Below, piece by piece: positions 1 through 8,792 of a DNA stretch of 64,000 bases. Every line of letters begins with the position of its first letter. The first letter of the stretch is position 1. Made by a program: the position numbers and the translations under genes. Source of the stretch: Epinephelus fuscoguttatus (lineage: Eukaryota > Chordata > Actinopteri > Perciformes > Serranidae); assembly GCF_011397635.1 (NCBI RefSeq), contig NC_064752.1:4002501-4066500 (forward strand), read 5' to 3'. The notes under the pieces were generated by a model, which searched no databases, had not been told where the DNA came from, and saw only the letters and a program-made list of their open reading frames with translations.

Positions 1-559
1 TCACCAGTTTACAGCCCAGTGTTCCTCACCAGTTAACAGCCCAGTGTTCTTTACCAGTTTACAGCCCAGTGTTCCTCACCAGTTAACAGCCCAGTGTTCC
101 TCACCAGTTTACAGCCCAGTGTTCCTCACCAGTTTACAGCCCAGTGTTCTTTACCAGTTAACAGCCCAGTGTTCCTCACCAGTTAACAGCCCAGTGTTCT
201 TTACCAGTTTACAGCCCAGTGTTCCTCACCAGTTAACAGCCCAGTGTTCTTTACCAGTTAACAGCCCAGTGTTCCTCACCAGTTTACAGCCCAGTGTTCT
301 TTACCAGTTAACAGCCCAGTGTTCCTCACCAGTTAACAGCCCAGTGTTCTTTACCAGTTAACAGCCCAGTGTTCCTCACCAGTTTACAGCCCAGTGTTCT
401 TTACCAGTTTACAGCCCAGTGTTCCTCACCAGTTAACAGCCCAGTGTTCTTTACCAGTTTACAGCCCAGTGTTCCTCACCAGTTAACAGCCCAGTGTTCC
501 TCACCAGTTTACAGCCCAGTGTTCCTCACCAGTTTACAGCCCAGTGTTCCTCACCAGTT
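1..559. repeat. 25-bp minisatellite, cut by the window start
   Basis: About 22 tandem copies of a 25-bp unit (core cagcccagtgttc). Units vary mainly at two places: cctcac versus ctttac, and gttta versus gttaa, so each unit has a two-bit identity. The true left end lies outside the window. The array is in the 3' flank of mkrn2os. Open frames through it are a by-product of a stop-free unit and are not genes. Confidence 0.95.
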
Positions 560-807
560 AACACCTGGTACAGGTGTATAGTACTCCAGGTGTTCTTCCT
601 GCAGGTATGTCCACCATTCCAGACCTGAATCTTGATTCCACAGCAGAGAAGGTCTCTGATGTCGTGTCTGTGAATTTAGCCACCTCACAACCCCAGACCA
701 GGTGTGACCACGTACCTGTGTCAGCATCTTCCCCTGTGCGACAGTCTGAGAGCAGACACCTGATCAGATGATGTAACAACTGCTTTAAACAAGTTCAAGT
801 CAAAGCT

Positions 808-3800
808 TTAGTTCAGAGGACTGTCCCCCTTTCTGTCCCCCTGTCTGTCCACCACGTAGTACTGGTGTCTCTGGATATGTTGGTACAGTGCAGTGTATTT
901 GGTGACCCTCCTCATCCTCGGCAGGATGAAGCTGTGAGTAAAGGTCTCTCTGCTCAGAGAGCTCCGCCCCTCTGTCGCCAGGACACTGTTAATGAACTGA
1001 AGACAGAAAGTGAAGCAATTATGGTCCTTGTCATCGAACCTGAGAGACAGACAGGGGGACAGAAGACAGATGCTGTTAACAAACTGAAGACAGAAGTTGA
1101 AGCAGTTAAAATTCCTCATTGAGCTGTGAGGTCACAGGGTCAGGGGACGGACATGTGGTCAGGGGACGGACATGTGGTCAGGGGACGGACACAGGGTCAG
1201 GGGGTGGACACAAGGTCAGGGGCAGACATAGGGTCGGGGGATGGAAACAGGGTCAGGGGACGGACATAAGGTCAGGGGAAAGACACGGGGTCAGGGGGTA
1301 GACACAAGGTCATGGGACATACACGGGGTCAGGGGACAGACAAATGGTCAGGGGACAGACAGGGGGTCAGGGGACACACACAAGATCGGGACAGACACGG
1401 GGGTCAGGAGAGAGACTGGGGTTCAGGGGACAGACACGGAGTCTGGGGACGGACATGGGGTCAGGAGATGATCATGGGGTCAGGGGACAGACACAAGGTC
1501 AGGGGAGGGACACGGGGCGGGTACAAGGTCAGGGGATGGAGGTTGTTGCTGGGCATTACTTTTGTGTCTTTTCTGTCTGTGTGAGGTGTGCCTGTTCCAG
1601 AAGTGAGGTGTGCCTGTTCCAGAAGTGAGGTGTATCTGTGTATCTGTGTTAGGTGTTAGCTGTACCTGTACTTGTACCAGGAGTAGGATTGGGATCTGGA
1701 TCCGGTTCTTTTTTGGAACCGGGTCCAAAGTTCCTGTTCTGGAACTGGGTCCATCACATTTGGAGTAACAGTTCCTGCAAACGGTTCCTAGATTGTAAAA
1801 AAACCCAACATCACGTGCATTTCCATTAGAGTGCGGCACGGGCCGCATATTTCTGTCCGAACCTGACCGAGCCTGATTATTTAATTACTAAAGCACTGAG
1901 TTTGTGTCACACAGTTGTTATGGTTACGGGCTATTTAACAGGCCGGGCGTGCTCAGCGGAGAGGGAGACCTTCGTGTTTGAGACGGGAGCGGGAGGTCGG
2001 ACACTTCCAGTGAGGGGAGAGATAGAAACAAACAGCCAGTGTGTGTGTGTGTGTGTGTGTGTGTGTTCTGTTCAGGTGTTGTCATGTAAATAACAGTGCC
2101 GAAGGATGAATGCATATAAGTATTTTTATTACATTGCTGTGGTTAATTTGAGGTAATAGTGTTACTGTAAAAATCAGAGAATCACCTTCTGTTGTTATAT
2201 ATTCTCAGGGAGATGATACAAGCTCTAAATCTGAAATACACACCACACACAAATGTGTGTTTTCATCTAATTCTACTGTGCAACTGTGTTTTTGTATTTG
2301 TATGATTGCATTTGTGTTTATTCTATACTTGTTTAAGTATAGCAAGTATAATGAATATAATGTAGGAATCAGTAAGAGGAATCGATAAGGACTCGAACCG
2401 TTAAGAAGGAATTGGTAAGGAATCAGAATCATTAAAATCCTAACGAGTCCCAACCCTAACCAGGAGTGAGGTCTACCTGTTTTAGGTGTGCCTGTGGCAG
2501 GTGGGAGGTACAGTGGTGGAAAAAAGTTTTCGGACACCCCATGCATTTGTGAAATATTGCATTAAGAATCACTCTTAGGTCTTCAAGTGCAATTTCTTTT
2601 AGTACAGTCACAGCCAAAACACTAAATAAATCCTAAAAAAGCCATTAAAAACTTAAAATTGATTGGTTCCATAAAAATACATAAGAAATTTTGAGTATTG
2701 GGTCATTTTGGTACCAGTGATGAAGGTCGTTCTGTTTATTAAAAGACAAAATTTTTGTTGCCAAGCTTCGTGTCTACATAAAGCCAGCACATTTGAAAGT
2801 TCTTCAGACACAAAAATGGCTAAAACAAGGAACCTAATGCAGGGTACACGCCTGAAGATAAAGATTCTCAGCCAGGAAGGGTACAGCTGCCGCCAGATAG
2901 CCAGGAAGTGCAGATGCAGTCCTTCAGCAGTTGGATACACTCTGCCGAAATACAGACGAACCAACAGCTTGGAAGACAAACCAAGATCTGGGTGTCCAAG
3001 GGTTTCTTCAGCAAGAAATGACCGCATCCTGATCCGCATGTGCAGGCAAAACCGCCGAATGACATCACAGGAGCTTCAGCAGCAGTGGTCAAACCAAACT
3101 GGTGTCCAGTGTTCCACCCGCACTGTACGTGGCCGACTTTTAGATCATGGCTTAAGGTCCTACAAGGCTATCAAGAAGCCCCTGATCAATGAGAGACAGA
3201 GGTTAGCCCAGGCACACAAGAACTGGACAGCCAGGAACTGGAAGAAGATTTTGTGGTCAGATGAGTCCAGTTTCCAGCTTCATCTTCCTCCTACTAATGT
3301 GAGGGCAGAAGGCCAGGCGAAGCATTATCTCCAGCATGTACAGTACCTACTGTCAAGCATGGTGGAGGCAGTATCATGGTTTGGGGATGCATGAGTGCTG
3401 CTGGTGTTGGTCATCTCACTGTCTGTGATGGCACATTGAACTCTACCAAGTATTGTACCATTCTCCAAACCCACATGCTCCCTTCTGCGCGTGCACTGTT
3501 CCGTCGAGGTAAAAACTGGATGTTTCAACAAGATAATGCCCCTTGCCACACATCCAAGGCCAGTAGAACTTGGCTGCAGGAGCACAGTATCCAGGTCTTA
3601 GAGTGGCCAGCTCAATCCCCGGACATGAGCCCCATTGAAAATCTGTGGTGGATTATCAAAAGGTCTGTTTCAAAGCATAAACCAAAGAATTTAGAAGAAT
3701 TAAAAGCAGTAATTCAAGAAGAATGGGACAAGATTACCCCTCAACAGTGTGAAAGGCTCGTGGGGAACATGCCAGCCAGGATTAGAGCTCTACTACGTGC

Positions 3801-4858
3801 CAATGGCAGGACTACTAAATATTAATTTGATGATGTGATGGTTTATTTATTTTTTGTTCAGTTTTGAACACATTCTCTGTTATTCGTTGACTTTGATACC
3901 GACAATGTTGAGAACTGACATATTGAAACTGTCAAGAATTTAGTTTTGTTAGTTTTTCTTGTAAACAATAAACAAAAAAATATAATTTGTATTTGTTTGT
4001 ATCTGTCTAATGCAGCCACACCTTTTGAAACACAAAAAAGATTTTTCCACAAATATTTCATGATAATATTTGAGACTGTGTAAAATTTTAAGGGTGTCCG
4101 AAAACTTTTTCCACCACTGTATGCCTGTGCCAGGTGTAAGATGTACCTGTACCAGGTGTGAGGTGTACCTGTGTCTCATGTGAGGTGTACATGTTTCAGG
4201 TGTGAGGTGTACCTGTGTCAGGTGTGAGGTGTACTTGTGCCAGGTGAGAGGTGTACCTGTGTCAGGTGCGAGGTGTACCTGTGTCAGGTGTACCTGTACC
4301 AGGTGTGAGGTGTATCTGTACCAGATTTGAGGTGTTCCTGTGCCAGAGGTGAGGTGTACCTGTAAACGGTTTGAGGTGTACCTGTACCAGAAGTGAGGTG
4401 TACCTGTACCAGAAGTGAGGTGTACTTGTACCATGTGTGAGGTGTACCTGTACCAGAAGTGAGGTGTACCTGTACCAGAAGTGAGGTGTACTTGTACCAT
4501 GTGTGAGGTGTAACTGTACCAGAAGTGAGGTGTACCTGTACCAGAAGTGAGGTGTACTTGTACCATGTGTGAGGTGTAACTGTGTTAGGTGTGAGGTGTA
4601 CCTGTTTCAGAAGTGAGGTGTACCTGTGTTAGGTGTGAGTTGTACCTGTGTTAGGTGTGAGGTGTTGCTGTACCACGTGTGAGGTGTACCTGTGCCAGGC
4701 AGGGTCCCACATGGGTCCAACAGAGAAGCGGTCCAGGTACTGGTCCCATTGAGCTAGCAGGTTGAACATGTCGGGTCGGACCAGAGGAACACTGATGCAA
4801 CGTTCCCACCCACTCTGATCTTTACCAACTCCACCAAGAGTGTAGTTATACACAATTC

Positions 4859-4894
<36 letters not shown>

Positions 4895-7362
4895 TAACGC
4901 GTGTGTTACTTAGGGTGTGTTGCTGATGTGACGATTTATCGTTAATGTTGTTATGGAGCATCAGAGGAAAATAAATCAGACAGACGTGGGGATACGAAGA
5001 TTAACGGCACTGTACAGGAGAGGTGTGTCTGTGTTTGACTAACAGCAGCTGGTGGGTGGAGCTCCACAGGTCACATGATAACAGAGAAAAAGTAAACAGG
5101 GTGTTGTTAGTAGCGTCTGAACAAACCAAAGTTTTATCTGCAGCTAAGTTTGTATTCTGCTGCTTTATTAACCAGCTCATTAGCATTAGCTAACTATCCA
5201 GCCTGACGTTAACAGTGCATGCAGCACTGGGGAGCGTTTGTTTAGTCGCTCGTTACCGAGCTGAGTTAGTGAGATAAAATAGAGAAGTTAGCAGGAAAGC
5301 TAACGTTGATGGTTGTTTAAAGTTTGTAGATTTTGCGTATTAGCCTGCTGATTAAACAACGTCACAGCTGATCCTAATGTTTAGACCTTGATGGTGTAAC
5401 CCGAGTAACAGCAAGGTCGCAGAGTTACAACTGAGTTAGCTTAAGATCAGATGTTAGCCCTGCTGGTGTGACCGACCCTGATGAAACGTCACATGATCAC
5501 CAAAGATAATACAGTTCACAGAAGGACAGAGACACAGTGTCAGACAGATGGACACACATGACAAACCACTGCAGCTCTACTCACACACAGATGGCGCCAC
5601 AGAGGCGCGACGACATCATGTCTTTACACAGAACCAAATGACAGTGATATCATGTTGCTCCAGTGTGTGATGTCAGACAGCATGATGACATAATGGACTC
5701 AAAATAAGTGTGACATGTAACACAACAATGACATCATGTGTCAATAACAATCATGTAGCGTCCCTGTTATATCGCGGCTGATCTTGTCCTCTGCTCGGAG
5801 GGTAAGGAGCTCCTGGACTTCATTGTTTGAGTTAGCTGCTAACTGCTAGCAGCTGCTGTTCTTCGTCTTAGAGTTAGCTGCTAACTGCTAACAGCAGCTG
5901 TTCTTCGTCTTAGAGTTAGCTGCTAACTGCTAACAGCCGCTGATCTTCTTCTTTGAGTTAGCCGCTAACTACTAACAGCTGCTGTTCTTCTTTGAGTTAG
6001 ACCTTAACAGCTAATAGTCGCTGATCTTCTTCTTTGAGTTAGCCGCTAACTGCGAACCAGTGGCGATTGCTCTAAGACTGCAAGGGAAGCTCAGCTTCCC
6101 CTAAAATGTCAAAAAATAAGTGGTCAAATATGTACTGTTGTGTTCTGTACATTTCATTGACTAAATATGCGCTAGAACACGTTCAACTTTTGTTCAGAAT
6201 CAGCTACTTATCACAGGTCACTGACGCGACTTTCTTCTCATTCATTCCCGTAGCGTCACAGTGCATTAAACAGTGGAAGCTCAGCGTCCAAAGACTTCAA
6301 TGGGGAAGCACAGAGTGGGTTGTTCCACTGCAGCAAAACTAGACAGTCATTGGATAAATGCTTGGTTTTGTCCCGCCCATCGGATGCTCGGCGTCTCTGG
6401 AGGTCTATGGGGAGCTTCTGCATGATGATTGGATGATCTGTCTGACGCTGAATCCCTTTTTGATTGACAGCGAAATGAGCGAATCAGCGATCTTGAAATA
6501 TAAACCACCAGCATTTTTCAAGTTTCATTCTGTTGTTCCGAGTTGATCTGGAGACTTTTCCAATCCTCTTAGTGACTTTTTCTTTGTTAAAAACGACTAG
6601 CGACAAATCTAGCATCTTTTTCTGGTGTTATTGGAGACTGTACTCGTGTTTGGAGACTCTGACTTCTGTCGCTCTGCAGTTACGGCCCCCAACGAGCAGC
6701 AGGTGCTGCTGTGAGCCGCTCCACCGTCCCAAAGCACTCACAGGCGGTCACACTGGCCTCGCGCAGCAGCCCCAGAGGGTAGAATTTACATATAAATAAA
6801 CGGACACATTTTATGATGTAGGCTGAAAATGAGCTTCCCCTCCTTGAAAGACCAGCAGCCGCCACTGCTGCGAACAGCTATTGTTCTTCTTCTATGAGTT
6901 AGCCGCTAATTGCTAACAGCTGCTATTACGTCCTCTGCTGTTGTTTTAAAGGTGAGGCATCTGTGTCTGTCCCTCTCTGAGATCACACCTTACAGGTCGT
7001 AGTGACAGGTGTGGAGTCACATGAGTGTTATACCTGAAGTGTTGGAGATCCCGGTGTGAAGATCTGACATCCCGTCAAAGTCTCTGAGGAACAAACACAC
7101 AAACTGGTTACACTGCTGTGTGTGTGTGTGTGTGTGTGTATGTGTGTGTGTGTACTTACCTGGTGAGGTTGTTGTGTGCAGGTGCGACCAGCAGGCAGCA
7201 GGACGTCTTGTGTCCATTAGTGAAGGGGGACGGGAGGCTGACTGGTGCCTCCTGCAGTCGGCTCCCCCTCAGCTCCTCCCCACAGCTCGGACACTCCTCC
7301 GGCACTGAGAAACAGAAGATCTCCTTCTGACAATGACTCAGCCGGATCACATTGACATCCAT
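808..7362 (-). CDS. mkrn2os: MKRN2 opposite-strand protein (4 exons)
   Basis: Exons on the minus strand: 7362-7160, 7083-7034, 4858-4690 and 1039-808. All junctions are GT-AG and phases match, giving 654 nt or 217 aa plus stop, close to the about 223 aa of mammalian MKRN2OS as I recall it. Recognised by colinear similarity along its length: FSVP near residue 18, PFTNGH in exon 1, SDLHTGISNTSG across exon 2, VYNYTLGGV and QWDQYLDRFS in exon 3, and DDKDHNCF and FINSVLATEGR in exon 4. The start is the first Met of exon 1, just before the conserved LSHCQKEIF segment. No signal peptide or membrane segment is visible. The family has no established biochemical function. It is head to head with mkrn2, as in mammals. 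Introns 2 and 3 are full of repeats and transposons. Confidence 0.9.
831..1064. repeat. Perfect 19-bp inverted repeat bracketing mkrn2os exon 4
   Basis: Plus-strand bases 831-849 (ttctgtccccctgtctgtc) are the exact reverse complement of 1046-1064. One arm lies inside the exon 4 coding end. The other is the polypyrimidine tract of the exon 4 acceptor. In the minus-strand pre-mRNA they could pair and enclose about 196 nt. Confidence 0.85.
1040..1112 (-). pseudogene. Partial duplicate of mkrn2os exon 4, just upstream of it
   Basis: On the minus strand, translation just before the exon 4 acceptor reads NCFNFCLQFVNS. Exon 4 itself reads NCFTFCLQFINS about 80 bp later. The DNA copies (near 1070-1112 and 980-1022) are about 85 percent alike by eye. 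The upstream copy lacks the rest of the exon and is open in the same frame through the acceptor, so it looks like a partial tandem duplication. Confidence 0.7.
1119..1545. repeat. 19-20 bp minisatellite (ggtcaggggacggacac)
   Basis: About 20 degenerate copies of a unit built on gtcaggggacggacaca lie in mkrn2os intron 3. The plus strand is G-rich (many gggg runs). Open frames here are repeat artefacts. Confidence 0.9.
1580..1680. repeat. 22-bp minisatellite, isolated left patch
   Basis: Three to four copies of gtgaggtgtgcctgttccag, the same family as the larger array at 4122-4690. They are separated from it by unique sequence, a GT repeat and the Tc1 insertion. Confidence 0.75.
1681..2454. other. 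Intronic stretch without recognised gene
   Basis: Part of mkrn2os intron 3. It holds a GC-rich patch at 1826-1880 that resembles ends of hAT-like fish repeats (low certainty) and a (GT)n tract at 2040-2067. Otherwise it is AT-rich sequence with nothing I can name. Confidence 0.5.
2040..2067. repeat. (GT)n microsatellite
   Basis: Uninterrupted GT dinucleotide tract of about 14 units in mkrn2os intron 3. Confidence 0.95.
2511..4119 (+). mobile_element. Tc1/mariner element, copy 1
   Basis: Bounded by inverted terminal repeats starting cagtggtggaaaaaagtttt and flanked by TA on both sides (2509-2510 and 4120-4121), the Tc1/mariner target duplication. It is 1609 bp and carries one transposase gene. 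It sits inside the 22-bp minisatellite of mkrn2os intron 3: patches of the same repeat abut both ends, so the array predates the insertion. Confidence 0.95.
2816..3825 (+). pseudogene. Tc1-type transposase, frameshifted
   Basis: Begins MAKTRNL. The paired helix-turn-helix DNA-binding region (LKIKILSQEGYSCRQIA, then a second helix region) is followed by a DDE catalytic domain. The first Asp is in WSDESSF, the second in QQDNAP, and the Glu in SPIENLWW, with 34 residues between the last two (DD34E, diagnostic of Tc1). Compared with copy 2 in this window it has a 15-bp in-frame deletion near 3210 and a 4-bp deletion near 3309. The latter shifts the frame, so the catalytic half from about 3376 is out of frame with the DNA-binding half. 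Likely inactive. Confidence 0.92.
4122..4690. repeat. 22-bp minisatellite that starts at the mkrn2os exon 3 donor
   Basis: About 25 copies of a unit reading, on the minus strand, ctggtacaggtacacctcac plus 2 bases. It abuts mkrn2os exon 3, whose last bases and donor read ctggcacag|gtacacctcac, so the exon edge is the first unit. Most units carry a CAG|GTAC donor-like site. Confidence 0.9.
4859..4893 (-). promoter_or_regulatory. (UG)n tract forming the mkrn2os exon 3 acceptor
   Basis: On the minus strand the 3' splice site of exon 3 is a run of about 15 TG dinucleotides followed directly by TAG and the exon. There is no normal polypyrimidine tract. UG runs at acceptors are known TDP-43/CELF binding sites (CFTR exon 9 is the classic case); a role here is inferred. 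Confidence 0.75.
4894..5820. other. Intronic stretch, nothing recognised
   Basis: Part of mkrn2os intron 2. No coding similarity, transposon ends or long repeats seen by eye. Short gttagc/gctaac motifs become frequent towards the tandem array that starts at about 5822. Confidence 0.5.
5822..6057. repeat. About 42-bp tandem repeat (gagttagctgctaactgcta)
   Basis: Five degenerate copies of a unit built on ttcttcgtcttagagttagc followed by tgctaactgctaacagc. It continues as 6868-6945 on the other side of an inserted hAT MITE. The unit contains a short palindrome (gttagc/gctaac). Confidence 0.85.
6058..6867. mobile_element. Non-autonomous hAT element (810 bp)
   Basis: Ends are imperfect inverted repeats: left begins cagtggcgattgct, and right in reverse complement begins cagtggcggctgct. 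Both are followed by ggggaagctca-like sequence. An exact 8-bp target duplication, ctgcgaac, flanks it at 6050-6057 and 6868-6875, as expected for the hAT superfamily. No transposase is encoded. It was inserted into the 42-bp tandem array in mkrn2os intron 2. Confidence 0.92.
6868..6945. repeat. Right-hand part of the 42-bp tandem repeat
   Basis: Continuation of the array at 5822-6057 after the hAT insertion. The first 8 bases are the target-site duplication. Confidence 0.8.
7117..7153. repeat. (GT)n repeat filling mkrn2os intron 1
   Basis: The first intron of mkrn2os (7159-7084) is only 76 bp. About half of it is this dinucleotide run, which on the transcript reads (CA)n starting 6 nt after the donor GTAAGT. 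CA runs just downstream of a donor are typical hnRNP L sites; regulation here is inferred. Confidence 0.85.
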
Positions 7363-7366
7363 CTCC

Positions 7367-7612
7367 TCCTCTGTTTGCTCCTCAGCTCCTCCGCCTGGTC
7401 CTCAGCTCCTCCTCTCTCTGCTCCTCCGTCTGCTCCTCAGCTCCTCCACCTGGTCCTCAGTTCCTCCTCTGTCTGCTCCTCTCAGCTCCTCCGCCTGCTC
7501 CTCAGCTCCTCCTCTGTCTGCTCCTCAGCTCCTTCTCAGTCTTCTCCTCAGCTCCTTCTCTATCTGTTCCTCAGCTCCTCCTCTGTCAGCTCCTCCTCTA
7601 ACTCCTCAGATA
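7367..7612. repeat. CTCCTCAGCTCCTCC pyrimidine-rich repeat
   Basis: Degenerate repeats of ctcctcagctcctcctctgt and variants directly upstream of the mkrn2os start. On the mkrn2os sense strand it is purine-rich (GAGGAG), which would place it in the 5' UTR or core promoter. Confidence 0.85.
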
Positions 7613-8673
7613 TACCGTTCTTCCTTTCTTCTCCTCTTTTTACCCTTCTTTGACTTGCTTTCTTCTCCTCCCCTTGTCTTGTCTGTCTCCTCCTCTCGCC
7701 TCCTGCATGACACACCTGGTCTCTAGGTTACAGCCTATCAGATGACATCACTCCCCAGCTCTGGCCTATCAGGTTGCGGTTACTGTGGGACAGACAATCA
7801 TGTGACCCGGCTCTCTTCAGTCTGAACAGGTGACCTTTGGACTGTGTTGGCAGCATTGTCATGGAAACGGTGGCTGACCTGCAGGGTGGCTTCACAGAAG
7901 CAGACATGCAGACAAACTAACAACATCAAAGTTTAAAGACTCTGAGCTCTGATTGGTCGATCAGACTTAATGTAGGTCAACATGTGTGTGTGTGAGGGAA
8001 CAGCTGACAGCCAATCAGAGGAGAGGACTGAGGGGACATGATGAAAGACATCTGACACACATACAGACAGACAGACATTACATACAGACAATTATGTTAG
8101 TTCAGTCATATCGTGTTTTACCTTTGGTGTTGATCTGACTTAATAAATGAGACAATAACAATAAATAAATAAGACAGCGCACATCGTTCTAGTGAACATT
8201 TACTTTGGTTCTTCAGCATAACACCCAAGAGTGCAACAACAATAATAGTCCGGGCAGGAACATATGTGTACTAACTGAGATTGTGTACGTCACTATATTA
8301 CACGTCACAGTAAGGTCATATTAAGGTCATACATGGGATTTATATCTGGTTATTTGCAGGAACAGATGAGTTCAGCACTGTTAATTAACTTATATGACAT
8401 ATGAATATGACAGCAGCAATAGTTGAACGTTTCCATGGCAACGAGTAAAACAGACGAGGGCTGTCTATCAGCTGCTGCAGTCTCTGCCCTCAGACGCTAC
8501 GTGATGACGGTAAATACGTCACACTACGTACAACTGAAGTCTGCCAGGGCTCAGTCCTCAGGTCCAGAGGGTGGACATTTAGATTCAGCCTCCGTGTCCA
8601 CACTGTCTGAGGACAGCTGCAAGACTCACCGACAGTAACAAGAAAACGTTTGTGACTCAGGACACGCCCCCAG

Positions 8674-8681
8674 TGACGTCA
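8674..8681. promoter_or_regulatory. Palindromic CRE (TGACGTCA), 112 bp before the mkrn2 start codon
   Basis: Exact full consensus CREB/ATF site next to a CACGCCC box. Two more full sites lie at 9055-9062 and 9224-9231. Confidence 0.7.
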
Positions 8682-8792
8682 GCTGATCGTAGGAACGTTC
8701 GTGCTGTGATTGCTGTTTTCTGTCGGACCGTTTTAAACGGGACACCAACAACACAACTTGGAAGCAGCTCCGTTTGTAGCTCCGCGAGGAAG

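Larger units (their letters stand above)
7363..8792. promoter_or_regulatory. Shared promoter region of mkrn2os and mkrn2
   Basis: The 1430 bp between the two divergent start codons. The mkrn2-proximal 200 bp hold a CACGCCC box at 8663-8669, a palindromic CRE at 8674-8681 and other GC-richer sequence. The mkrn2os side is a pyrimidine-rich repeat. I see no TATA box at a convincing position. Transcription starts cannot be placed by eye. Confidence 0.6.

Noticed and set aside
1..559. CRISPR-like array
   Set aside because: Units are contiguous 25-mers without unique spacers, in a eukaryotic genome; it is a minisatellite.
7333..7726. Ser/Leu/Pro-rich ORFs on the plus strand
   Set aside because: They lie antisense to the mkrn2os start and in its pyrimidine-rich upstream repeat.
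8423..8638. 71-codon ORF upstream of mkrn2 as an upstream gene
   Set aside because: Short, unrecognised, inside the bidirectional promoter region, no supporting features.
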